From Opitutaceae bacterium (GTDB lineage Bacteria; Verrucomicrobiota; Verrucomicrobiia; Opitutales; Opitutaceae), in the NCBI GenBank assembly GCA_024233285.1, contig JACKPU010000002.1, forward strand, positions 310,001-374,000: a stretch of 64,000 nucleotides of DNA, given 5' to 3'. Numbering within the stretch: the first letter of the stretch is position 1; each line of letters starts with the position of its first letter. This document shows positions 36,028 to 44,435 of the stretch, piece after piece. The notes beneath the pieces were generated by a model. That model was not told where the DNA came from. It saw only the letters and a list, made by a program, of their open reading frames with translations, and searched no databases. The position numbers and the translations under genes were made by a program.

Positions 36028-36717
36028 CTATTCAACCAGACGGTAGCCAATGCCCGCATCGGTTTTAAGGTGCCGAGGAGCTTGCGGATCGGTTTCAATC
36101 TTTTGGCGCAGATGAGTCATATGGACCCGCAGATAATGGGTGTTTTGCGTTGCCGTTGGTCCCCATATTTCGCGGAGGATCTGCTGATGCGTGACGACTT
36201 TGCCGCGGTGTTGAACCAGCAAACGAAGCAGCGCATATTCCTTCATGGTTAGATGCACTTCCACGCCTTGGCGGCGCACAAGCCGGGCGGCCAGATCAAT
36301 TTCGATCTCCCCGAAATGCACGACGGTGGACTCCTCGTTTGGCTGGGTTCTCCGCATGACCGCTCGCATCCGGGCGAGCAATTCCCGGCCGCCAAACGGC
36401 TTGGTCAGGTAATCGTCGGCTCCGGCGTCCAGCGCTTCGATTTTGTCATCTTCGTTGTCCCGCACGGACAAGATCAACACCGGGACCCGGCTCCATTCCC
36501 GCAGCCGGCGCAGCACTTCCACGCCGCTCATGTCCGGCAAACCCAAATCCAGGATAATGCCTTCGGGTTGTCGCGCGGCGGCCTCCTGCAATCCCAACTG
36601 GCCGGTTTCGGCCTCGAGCACGGTATAGCCTCCGCTCGCAAGCGTCAGCCGAAGCAAACGGCGAATCTGGGATTCGTCGTCGATGATCAGCACCTTGCGT
36701 GAGCTTGGCTCATTCAT
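36028..36717 (-). CDS. kdpE: Two-component response regulator KdpE
   Basis: The protein has 229 residues of the OmpR family. The receiver domain has the acidic pair in VLIIDDESQIRRLLRLTLA, phosphoacceptor Asp57 in GIILDLGLPDMSG and the switch Lys in DDYLTKPFGGRELLAR. The C-terminal winged helix (LTMKEYALLRLLVQHRGKVV, THQQILREIWGP, NTHYLRVHMTHLRQKIE) binds DNA. KdpE activates the kdp genes under potassium limitation or osmotic stress. Its first codon overlaps the end of kdpD by four bases, so the pair is translationally coupled. The tandem TTAAGAT repeats upstream of kdpF at 44344-44382 could be its sites. Confidence 0.95.
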   Translation of the reverse strand: MNEPSSRKVLIIDDESQIRRLLRLTLASGGYTVLEAETGQLGLQEAAARQPEGIILDLGLPDMSGVEVLRRLREWSRVPVLILSVRDNEDDKIEALDAGADDYLTKPFGGRELLARMRAVMRRTQPNEESTVVHFGEIEIDLAARLVRRQGVEVHLTMKEYALLRLLVQHRGKVVTHQQILREIWGPTATQNTHYLRVHMTHLRQKIETDPQAPRHLKTDAGIGYRLVE

Positions 36718-39374
36718 TCTTCCGGAACAGGATCGGTGGCGTGGTGCGGCAGGTAGATGGTGAACGCGGCCCCGCCGCCGGGATTGTCGCCCACGACGAT
36801 TTCTCCGCCTTGGGCCACGACAAACCCGCGCACAATGGAGAGCCCGAGGCCGAGACCGCCGACTCTGGCGGCGTCGCCGCGCGAAAACTTTTTGAAAAGG
36901 CGCTCCTTCATTTCCGGAGGAAAACCGGGTCCGCGATCCGCGACCATGAAAAAGATGCGCTTGCCGCCAAGGTCCAGTCCGGCGGTGACAAAGATCGGCG
37001 TGGAGGCCGGAGTGTGCAGCGCGGCGTTGAGCAGCAGGTTGGCGAGGGCTTGCTCGGTGAGCGTAAAATCCGCGCGCACCGGCGGAAGGTTGGCCGGGAT
37101 CGACACGTCCACCGGATGATTCGTCAATGCATCGCGCACTCCATCAAGGGCAGCGTTCATCAAGTCGCTCACGTCGCACCAATCGAACCGGGGTTTGAGT
37201 GAACCGCTTTCCAAGCGGGTTTGGTCGAGCAGATTTCCCACCAGCCGGTTCAACCGGCGGGATGCCGTGCGGCCTTCGGCCACGAGGCTGTCCCGGAGCT
37301 TGCTGTCGTTGAGTTCGGAAAGATTTTCAAAGGCGCTGGATATGACCGCCAGGGGAGTGCGCAGTTCATGAGAGACGCTGTCGAGGAGCACCCGATGCAG
37401 CTTTTCGGACTCGGCGAGCAGCTTTTCCCTTTCACTCGCCTCGCGCAAATGTTCGCGCTCGACGCTGAGCGCCAATTGCCGGGCGAAGGCGTCAAGCAGG
37501 TCGCGCTGGGCCAGCGTGAGGGTTTCGTCGGCCGGCACGGTTACACCCAACACCCCGATGGACCGATTTTCTCGCACCAGCGGCAGATAGTATCCGGCAC
37601 TGCCAGGCAGCGTGTCGGTAAACCGGCCGGCGGGACGTCTGTGCCGAAACGCCCAGGCGGCGACGCCCGTTTCCCTTTGATCCATGACATGCGAACCGGC
37701 GTAGTGAGGGACGAGTTTGTCGTCCCCGAGGGCAGGCAGCAGCAGGGCGGTTTTGGCTCCGAGCAGGCGATCGGTCTGGCGCAAGGCGGCAAAGATGGCG
37801 TCGTCCATGTTTTCTGCCTCGGAGAGCGAGCGGGTGAGGTTGAACAATGCCACCGCGCGTTCCTCGCGGCGACGTTCATGCCGGGCTTGGGCGCGAATGC
37901 GCGAAGTCAATTCTCCCGCGACCAACGCCACCACGAAATAGGTTACGAAGAGAATGGCGTTTTCGATGCTGCCGATGGCGAAGGTGTAGCGCGGTGGAAT
38001 GAAGAGAAAATTCCAGGACAGGGCTCCGATCACCGCGGCAAGCAGCACCGGCCATCGGCCCACGCGCAACGGCAGGAAGACAATCGCAAGGAGATACAGC
38101 AATCCGGTGGCCAGATAATATTCCGAGGGCAGGAGTTGAGCGCCCAAGGTCACCAAGGCCATGGCGCCCGCGGCCCAACCATACTCGGCCGGATGGCTGT
38201 AGATGGTCTCGATCCCGCGCCAAGCGTTTTGTCGCGATCTGCTTTCCGCAGGCACCACGTAGATGTCGATGTTGCCTCCCAGCCTGATCAGGCGGTCCAC
38301 CAAATTGCCCCGGATCATCTCCATCAGGCTAAACCCGCGCGGTTTCCCGACCACGATCTGGGTGGCATTATGATGCAGCGCAAGCCGGACAAGGGCGGCG
38401 GCGACGTCCTCGTCATGCGTCACCACCAATTCCGCGCCCAGTTCCCGGGCCAGGGCCATGTTTTTGTCGAGCCGGGTCTGGTCTGCGGGCGAAAGCTGGT
38501 GCGAGGATTCAATATGGGCGGCGATCCACGGGGCACCCTGCGCCGCCGCCAGCCGGCGGGTCCAGCGCACGAGTTGCGTGGAAAAGGGACTGGCACCGAC
38601 GGCGACCAGCATTCGTTCCCCGCTGCGCCACACGGTTTTCTTCACCTGAGTGGAGCGCATGGAGCGCAACTGCCGCTCGACGCGCTCGGCGGTGAATCGC
38701 AAGGCCAGTTCGCGCAGGGCGGTGAGATGCGTGTCTTGGAAGAAATTTTTTACTGCGGCCGCGGCTTTGTCACCGAGGTAAACCTTTCCTTCCGCCAGCC
38801 GCTCTTTGAGCGCTTCCGGGGTCAGGTCGATCAGCTCGATTTGGTCTGCCAGATCAAGAAGCGTGTCCGGCACGGTTTCGTGCACGGTGGCTCCGGTAAT
38901 CTCGCGGACGGTATCGGCGCGGGATTCGACGTGCTGGATATTGAGGGTTGTATATACATCGATGCCGGCATCAAGCAGCTCGATGACGTCCTGATAACGC
39001 TTGGGATGAATTGAGCCCGGGGCATTGGTATGAGCCAGTTCGTCCACGAGGACGAGTTGGGGCTTCCGGGCCAGGATGGCCTCGAGGTCCATCTCTTCCA
39101 ACTGTATGTCACGGTAATGGACTTTCCTTTTGGGAATTACGGTCAGGCCTTTGAGCAAGGCTTCTGTCTCCTTTCGCCCGTGGGTCTCCACGATCCCTGC
39201 CACCAAATCCACGTTTTCGCGCAACTCTTCGTGCGCCGCCCGCAGCATGGCGTAAGTTTTTCCCACACCCGGACACATCCCGAAAAATACTTTCAACCGG
39301 CCCCGCTGTGCCCGCGCCTCTTCCTGCTTCAACGAAGCGAGCAGTGCATCAGGATTGGGATGTTGTTCCGTCAT
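36714..39374 (-). CDS. kdpD: Sensor histidine kinase KdpD
   Basis: The protein has 886 residues, the normal size. In order: the KdpD domain with Walker-type FFGMCPGVGKTYAMLRAAHE (about 30-49) and LVLVDELAHTNAPGS; a universal-stress-protein domain (about 253-375, MLVAVGASPFSTQLVRWTRR); four membrane helices of the DUF4118 type (about 398-490); a GAF domain; the phospho-acceptor His669 in LLDSVSHELRTPLAVISS; and an ATPase domain with NLLLNAALHTP, DRGPGFP and GGLGLGLSIVRGFV. It senses potassium and ionic strength and phosphorylates KdpE. The FTAxY-type c-di-AMP motif described for some KdpD USP domains is not seen here. Confidence 0.97.
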   Translation of the reverse strand: MTEQHPNPDALLASLKQEEARAQRGRLKVFFGMCPGVGKTYAMLRAAHEELRENVDLVAGIVETHGRKETEALLKGLTVIPKRKVHYRDIQLEEMDLEAILARKPQLVLVDELAHTNAPGSIHPKRYQDVIELLDAGIDVYTTLNIQHVESRADTVREITGATVHETVPDTLLDLADQIELIDLTPEALKERLAEGKVYLGDKAAAAVKNFFQDTHLTALRELALRFTAERVERQLRSMRSTQVKKTVWRSGERMLVAVGASPFSTQLVRWTRRLAAAQGAPWIAAHIESSHQLSPADQTRLDKNMALARELGAELVVTHDEDVAAALVRLALHHNATQIVVGKPRGFSLMEMIRGNLVDRLIRLGGNIDIYVVPAESRSRQNAWRGIETIYSHPAEYGWAAGAMALVTLGAQLLPSEYYLATGLLYLLAIVFLPLRVGRWPVLLAAVIGALSWNFLFIPPRYTFAIGSIENAILFVTYFVVALVAGELTSRIRAQARHERRREERAVALFNLTRSLSEAENMDDAIFAALRQTDRLLGAKTALLLPALGDDKLVPHYAGSHVMDQRETGVAAWAFRHRRPAGRFTDTLPGSAGYYLPLVRENRSIGVLGVTVPADETLTLAQRDLLDAFARQLALSVEREHLREASEREKLLAESEKLHRVLLDSVSHELRTPLAVISSAFENLSELNDSKLRDSLVAEGRTASRRLNRLVGNLLDQTRLESGSLKPRFDWCDVSDLMNAALDGVRDALTNHPVDVSIPANLPPVRADFTLTEQALANLLLNAALHTPASTPIFVTAGLDLGGKRIFFMVADRGPGFPPEMKERLFKKFSRGDAARVGGLGLGLSIVRGFVVAQGGEIVVGDNPGGGAAFTIYLPHHATDPVPEE

Positions 39375-39377
39375 GGA

Positions 39378-39614
39378 CTAGCTCGAAAGCGTGGTGTGGT
39401 GGGACGGCCGCGGCAAGACCGGTGGAGGCGGCCCGTTTAACTGTTCGACCGCGGCTCCGGTCCGATCCGGTGGCGGTGTGCTGGCCGGGTTGGGGCCATG
39501 ACCGAACAGACAGCCGATGATAAAACCGCCAAGCAACCCGACCAATGCCACGATCGTGTAGTTGAGGATATCATGAAGCTCGGCTTCGCTGGGCATGCGG
39601 GGTGGCTGATTCAT
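39378..39614 (-). CDS. Small single-pass membrane protein inside the kdp operon
   Basis: The protein has 78 residues with one membrane helix (LNYTIVALVGLLGGFIIGCL) followed by a Pro-rich soluble tail. It lies between kdpC (39654) and kdpD (39374), with its stop four bases before kdpD, so it would be cotranscribed. It matches no Kdp subunit known to me. The acidic N-terminus (PSEAELHDILNY) and the helix suggest a real membrane peptide; a KdpD/KdpFABC regulator is a guess. Confidence 0.6.
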   Translation of the reverse strand: MNQPPRMPSEAELHDILNYTIVALVGLLGGFIIGCLFGHGPNPASTPPPDRTGAAVEQLNGPPPPVLPRPSHHTTLSS

Positions 39615-39653
39615 GGCTTTAATCGCTCGCCACTGATGGATGGTGCGCGGGCG

Positions 39654-40214
39654 TTACGGCGATTTCGTGGCGGCGTCGAGCGCGAGGTTGAGTTCGAGCA
39701 CGTTGACCAGGCGGTCGGGCGTGAAGGTTCCACCGGGGGAGAAGGCCTGGGCTTTCACGAGGTTCTCGACCTGGGAGAGCGGCAGCGAGCGCGCGCGGGC
39801 GACGCGATCAGCTTGGTAGAGCGCGGCGTGCTCCGTGAGGTGCGGATCGAGACCGCCGCCGGACGCGGCTGCGAGCTCGGCAGGCAGGGGACGCTCCGGC
39901 GTGGCGCCATGGAGGGCGACGAGGCCGGCGGCGCGTTCGGTGAGGTCGGGGCTGGTGGGCGATTTGTTGCTGCCGCCCGCGCCCGCGCCGTTGTAGTCGA
40001 CGGCGGAAGGGCGCGGCCAGAAGTAGTCGGGCCGGGTGAAGCCCTGCGCGACGAGGCGGCTGCCGACCGCCTGACCATCGACGACGATGAGGGAGCCTTC
40101 GGCGGTGTCGGGCGCGACGGCCTTGGCGAAGACGAGCAGGGCGGCGGTGTAGCCGGCCACGCAGATGGCTGCGGTGGCGAGGGTGATGCGGAGACTGGCG
40201 AGGAAGGTGTGCAT
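39654..40214 (-). CDS. kdpC: Potassium-transporting ATPase subunit KdpC
   Basis: The protein has 186 residues with one N-terminal helix (LRITLATAAICVAGYTAALL) and a periplasmic domain. The family motifs GSLIVVDGQAVGSRLVAQGF, YFWPRPSAVDYNGAGAGGSN, PAELAAASGGGLDPHLTEHA and RVARARSLPLSQVENLV are present. KdpC bridges KdpA and KdpB and raises ATP affinity. It is 19 bases after kdpA. Confidence 0.96.
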   Translation of the reverse strand: MHTFLASLRITLATAAICVAGYTAALLVFAKAVAPDTAEGSLIVVDGQAVGSRLVAQGFTRPDYFWPRPSAVDYNGAGAGGSNKSPTSPDLTERAAGLVALHGATPERPLPAELAAASGGGLDPHLTEHAALYQADRVARARSLPLSQVENLVKAQAFSPGGTFTPDRLVNVLELNLALDAATKSP

Positions 40215-40233
40215 GACTTTTCCGGGTTGGATT

Positions 40234-41910
40234 TCACTTCATGAACTGCAGGTGCTCGGCGATCGGGCCGAGAGCGGCGGCGGGGAAGAAGGTCAGCGCG
40301 CCGACAAAGACGATGGTGCCGAAGAGCATCAGGCCGAAGGTGCCGTCCTCGACGCCAAGGGTGCCGGAGGAACGGGCGGCAGGGCGTTTGGCGGCGAGCG
40401 AGCCGGCGATGGCGAGGGGCAGGATGATCGGGATGAAGCGGCCGAGGAGCATGACGAGGCCGGTGGCGACGTTCCACGGCACGGTGTTGTCGCCGAGGCC
40501 CTCGAAGCCGGAGCCGTTGTTGGCGCTGGCCGAGCTGAACTCGTAGAGGATCTCGCTGAAGCCGTGCGCACCGGTGTTATTGAGCGCATCGACGCCCCAC
40601 GGGGTCGCGGCAAACAGCGCGGTCGGCGCGAGCACGAGGAAGGCGTGCACGAACAGCGCGAGCACGGCGAGTTTCACCTCGCGGGCCTCGATGCGGCGGC
40701 CGAGGTATTCGGGCGTGCGGCCGACCATCATGCCGGCGACGAAGACGGCGATGACGATGTAGAGGAACATGTTGATCAGGCCGACACCGACGCCGCCGAA
40801 GGTGGTGTTGAGCCACATGCCGGCCATGGGCATGAGGCCGGTCATGGGGTTGAGGCTGTCGTGCATGGCGTTGACCGAGCCGTTGCTGGTCGAGGTGGTC
40901 AGCACGGCCCAGAGCGGGCCGGCGGCGGTGCCGAAGCGCAGCTCCTTGCCTTCGAGATTGCCGGAGGTCTGCTCGATGGGCAGGTCGGCGAAGGCCTGGG
41001 TGGGGGCTTGTTCAAAGTAAACCGCGCCGCCGATCTTGAGGGCGAGGAAGAGAAGCATCACGCCGAAGACGACGGCGGCGTGGCGCAGGCGGCCGACGAT
41101 ACGGCCGAACATCCAGACGCAGGCCATGGGCACGAGGAGGATGGCGATGGACGAGAGGCAGTTGGTCCAGAAGGTCGGGTTTTCAAGCGGGTGCGTGCTG
41201 TTGGGGCCGAAGAAGCCGCCGCCGTTGGTGCCGAGCTGCTTGATGGTGAGGAAGGCGGCGACGGGGCCGCGCGAGATGGTTTGGTCGATGCCTTCGAGCG
41301 TCAGCACCTTGGCCGCACCCTGGAGCGTCATCGGCATGCCGCCGAGGATCATCAGCGAGGCGACGATTAGCGCGAGAGGCAGCAGCACGAGGAAGGTGGC
41401 GCGCTGCACGTCGACAAAGAAGTTGCCCACATCGGTGCGGCCCGCGAGTCCCCGGGCCATGGCCACGAGCGCGGCGAGGCCGACCGCGGGCGTGACGAAC
41501 TGGAGCCACATGAGCGTGAGCTGCGAGAGGTAGCTCCAGGTGGATTCGCCGGAGTAGTGCTGCAGGTTGGTGTTGGTCGTGAACGAGGCGGCGGTGTTGA
41601 ACACCAGGCTGTGCTCGGCGGCGACCTGGCCGTCGGGATTGAGCGGCAGGTGCTGTTGCAGTGCGAGGAAGCCGAAGCTGACGGCGAACAGCACGACGTT
41701 GAAGACGAGCAACGATACGGTGTATTGCTTCCAGTCTTGGGACTGGCGCGCGATGCTGCCGCCGATGAATTGGAAACCGCGGGTCTTGCGACCGGCGAGG
41801 CCGTGGTCGGGCTGCGCCGGGTCCATGGCCCATTTGAGGTAGCGGCCGAGTGGCCACGACAAGAGCGCGGCGCTGCCTACGAGCAGAGTGATAAAAAGGA
41901 AGGCGTCCAT
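40234..41910 (-). CDS. kdpA: Potassium-transporting ATPase subunit KdpA
   Basis: The protein has 558 residues from the ATG at 41910 (MDAFLFITLLVGSAALLSWP). It is the potassium channel-like subunit with ten membrane helices. Selectivity-filter-like loops are seen in NTAASFTTNTNLQHYSGEST, GTNGGGFFGPNSTHPLENPT, VNAMHDSLNPMTGLMPMAGM and ALNNTGAHGFSEILYEFSSA. It is intact, unlike kdpB. It follows a short peptide frame after kdpB, so the order kdpB-kdpA differs from the usual kdpA-kdpB. Confidence 0.97.
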   Translation of the reverse strand: MDAFLFITLLVGSAALLSWPLGRYLKWAMDPAQPDHGLAGRKTRGFQFIGGSIARQSQDWKQYTVSLLVFNVVLFAVSFGFLALQQHLPLNPDGQVAAEHSLVFNTAASFTTNTNLQHYSGESTWSYLSQLTLMWLQFVTPAVGLAALVAMARGLAGRTDVGNFFVDVQRATFLVLLPLALIVASLMILGGMPMTLQGAAKVLTLEGIDQTISRGPVAAFLTIKQLGTNGGGFFGPNSTHPLENPTFWTNCLSSIAILLVPMACVWMFGRIVGRLRHAAVVFGVMLLFLALKIGGAVYFEQAPTQAFADLPIEQTSGNLEGKELRFGTAAGPLWAVLTTSTSNGSVNAMHDSLNPMTGLMPMAGMWLNTTFGGVGVGLINMFLYIVIAVFVAGMMVGRTPEYLGRRIEAREVKLAVLALFVHAFLVLAPTALFAATPWGVDALNNTGAHGFSEILYEFSSASANNGSGFEGLGDNTVPWNVATGLVMLLGRFIPIILPLAIAGSLAAKRPAARSSGTLGVEDGTFGLMLFGTIVFVGALTFFPAAALGPIAEHLQFMK

Positions 41911-41926
41911 AGGAGGAGGGAGTGGG

Positions 41927-42031
41927 TCAGTCTTTGGGTTCCGCACGACCCTGCCGCTCAGTGCGGGCGAGGCCGTGGGTCAAGAGGGACAGGAGGGCAA
42001 AAATTGCGCATCCAATGAGCAGGTAGATCAT
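41927..42031 (-). CDS. 34-residue membrane peptide between kdpB and kdpA
   Basis: The frame from ATG 42031 encodes MIYLLIGCAIFALLSLLTHG then LARTERQGRAEPKD. It is one hydrophobic helix with a basic end, the shape of the small KdpF subunit. It fills the gap between kdpB (ends 42051) and kdpA (starts 41910). A second, better KdpF candidate lies upstream of kdpB, so this may be a second accessory peptide. It is too short for statistical certainty. Confidence 0.6.
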   Translation of the reverse strand: MIYLLIGCAIFALLSLLTHGLARTERQGRAEPKD

Positions 42032-42050
42032 GGCGATTTGGGCAGGGAGT

Positions 42051-44116
42051 TTAGACGAGGTGAAAAGCGACCAGGAGCATGTCGATGAGCTTGATTCCGA
42101 TGAAGGGGACGATGATGCCGCCCAGACCGTAGATGAGCAGGTTGCGGTGCAGCAGCACGGCGGCCCCGAGCGGCCGATAGGCCACGCCTTTCAAGGCGAG
42201 CGGAATCAATGCCACGATGACGAGCGCGTTGAAGATGACTGCGCTGAGAATGGCGGATTGCGGTGAGTGCAAGCCCATGAGGTTGAGCTTGCCCAAGGGA
42301 CCACCGTCCGCGGCCCCGGTTGCGATGTAGAGGCTCGAAAATATCGCCGGGAGAATGGCGAAGTATTTCGCCACGTCGTTGGCGAGGCTGAACGTGGTCA
42401 GGGTGCCCCGCGTCATGATGAGCTGCTTGCCGATCTCCACGACGTCCATGAGTTTGGTCGGGTTCGAATCGAGATCGACCATGTTGCCCGCTTCCTTGGC
42501 GGCCTGGGTGCCGGTGTTCATGGCGACGCCGACATCGGCCTGGGCGAGCGCGGGCGCATCGTTCGTGCCGTCGCCGGTCATGGCGACGAGATGGCCTTTG
42601 GCCTGTTCCTCGCGAATACGTTCAAGTTTCATTTCCGGCGTGGCCTGGGCGAGGTAGTCGTCCACGCCCGCCTCCGCGGCAATGGCCGCCGCGGTGAGCG
42701 GATTGTCGCCCGTGATCATCACGGTGCGGATGCCCATTTGACGCAATTGGGCGAAGCGTTCCTTGATGCCGCCTTTCACCACATCCTTGAGCTGGATCAC
42801 CCCGAGCACCTCGCGGTCTTGCGCGACCACCAAAGGGGTGCCGCCTTCGCGTGAAATGCGTTCAGCCAGTTCCGCCACAGCCGGCGGATAGGTGCCACCT
42901 TGGGATTCAATCCATGCTTTGATGCTGTCGGCCGCCCCCTTGCGGATCTGGCTCGCAGGTTTGCCCCGGGCAGCGGCAAGATCGACGCCGCTCATGCGCG
43001 TCTGTGCGGTGAAGGGCACAAAATTCACGTGGGGCTCAGCCAATTCGCGTTCGCGCAGGTTGAATTTCTGCTTGGCGAGCACGACGATGCTGCGGCCCTC
43101 CGGAGTGGAGTCTGCGAGCGATGACAACTGGGCCGCCGAGGCGAGGCGTTCTGCCGGAATGCCCGGTGCCGGCACGAAATCGGAGGCCATGCGGTTGCCC
43201 AGCGTGATCGTGCCGGTCTTGTCGAGCAGGAGCACGTCGATGTCGCCGGCGGCCTCCACGGCCCGGCCCGAGGTTGCGACCACATTGCGTTGGACCAAGC
43301 GGTCCATGCTGCATGATGCCGATTGCGCCCAACAGTGCGCCGATCGTGGTGGGAATAAGGCAGACCAGCAGCGCCACGAGCACGGGAATCGGAACGTCGT
43401 CGCCGGCATAGATGCCGAAGGGCGGAGGTGACACAGACCAGAAGGAAGATCAAAGTGAGTGCAGCCAGCAGAATGGTGAGGGCGATTTCGTTGGGCGTCT
43501 TTTGCCGGCTGGCACCTTCCACGAGCGCAATCATGCGATCCATGAATCCTTGGCCGCGCTCGGCGGTGATGCGCACGACAATGCGATCGCTGAGCACGCG
43601 GGTGCCGCCAGTCACCGCGCAACGGTCACCGCCACTCTCGCGGATTACCGGGGCGGATTCGCCGGTGATGGCGGATTCGTCCACCGTGGCGATGCCTTCA
43701 ATCACATCACCGTCCGCCGGGATGAGGTCGCCACTTTCACAGACGATCGTATCATTTTTGCGGAGATCGGTTGCGGCGACCCGTTCTTCGCGGGTGCCAT
43801 CGATCAAACGGCGGGCCTGGATTTCCGCGCGGGTCCGGCGCAGCGTATTGGCTTGCGCCTTCCCGCGCCCTTCGGCCACCGCCTCGGCAAAATTGGCGAA
43901 CAGCACCGTGAACCACAGCCACAGGGAAAGGTGAGTGATGAAACCGCGATCGCTTTCCGCCGTGAAGATGCCGACCGTCGTCATGACCGCGCCGACCGCG
44001 GTGATGAACATCACCGGGTTTTTGATCAGCTGGCGCGGATTCAGTTTCTTGAACGCATCGCCCAAGGCCGGGACAATGATGCTCAAATCAAAGAGTGAGA
44101 CAGATTGTGCTTTCAT
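42051..44116 (-). pseudogene. kdpB: Potassium-transporting ATPase subunit KdpB, interrupted by two frameshifts
   Basis: The gene begins at 44116 and ends at 42051, the right length for the P-type ATPase KdpB (about 680 residues), but three frames are needed. Frame one runs from MKAQSVSLFDLSIIVPALGD through GDVIEGIATVDESAITGESA to ILLAALTLIFLLVCVT. Near 43422-43432 it changes to PPFGIYAGDDVPIPVLVALL then VCLIPTTIGALLGAIGI. At about 43308-43314 it changes again to MDRLVQRNVVATSGRAVEAA, the phosphorylation motif LLLDKTGTITLGN, and TGDGTNDAPALAQADVGVAM to the end. The first change equals two bases lost (or one gained), the second one base gained. All catalytic motifs survive, so the lesion is recent or a sequence error. 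Confidence 0.9.
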
Positions 44117-44122
44117 ATGGGT

Positions 44123-44206
44123 TCAGAATTTTTCCGGCCAGAGCACTGCTCCAATCAGGTAGGCGAAAGCTGCGAGAGAGATCAGACTGACAATGATGAT
44201 TTCCAT
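44123..44206 (-). CDS. kdpF: Potassium-transporting ATPase subunit KdpF
   Basis: This 27-residue frame starts at ATG 44206 and ends seven bases before kdpB. It reads MEIIIVSLISLAAFAYLIGA followed by VLWPEKF: one membrane helix ending in the PEKF tail typical of KdpF. KdpF stabilises the KdpABC complex in the membrane. It is the first gene of the operon. Short length limits certainty, but sequence and place fit closely. Confidence 0.85.
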   Translation of the reverse strand: MEIIIVSLISLAAFAYLIGAVLWPEKF

Positions 44207-44343
44207 GGTGATGAGGGTTGGGAGAAATGGGTGTGCGACATTTCGGCTGGGAGCCGTGCGGCGGAAACTGCGCCGGCGTGCTGTTCAAAAGTCACATCGT
44301 TCATGCGATGTGGAGTATGCCACCATCGGGTTTGGACGCCTAA

Positions 44344-44382
44344 TTAAGAAGCGCCTTCAAACCATTAAGATAATGTTAAGAT
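44344..44382. promoter_or_regulatory. Phased TTAAGA repeats upstream of kdpF (possible KdpE sites)
   Basis: TTAAGAT occurs at 44365-44371 and 44376-44382, exactly 11 bases apart, and a related TTAAGAA at 44344-44350 is 21 bases from the first. OmpR-family regulators such as KdpE bind direct repeats spaced by one helical turn. The sites lie about 140-180 bases upstream of kdpF in an AT-rich gap, a distance a little long for a class II site. Assignment to KdpE is inference. Confidence 0.45.
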
Positions 44383-44435
44383 CCCCAGCCGCTATTTGCT
44401 GCGGGATCAGCCATCAATCCGGGGAGGCTGGGGGC

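Noticed and set aside
38535..38610. KdpD USP domain as a c-di-AMP receptor
   Set aside because: The region reads GASPFSTQLVRW and PWIAAHIE and lacks the FTAxY part of the described binding motif.
40165..41370. Plus-strand Glu/Ala/Gly-rich frame opposite kdpA
   Set aside because: Shadow caused by the high GC content; kdpA is unmistakable on the other strand.
44399..44425. Fourth copy of the palindromic repeat (GCGGGATCAG... near 44400)
   Set aside because: Only part of the core is kept and the right arm is degenerate; too weak to count as a copy.
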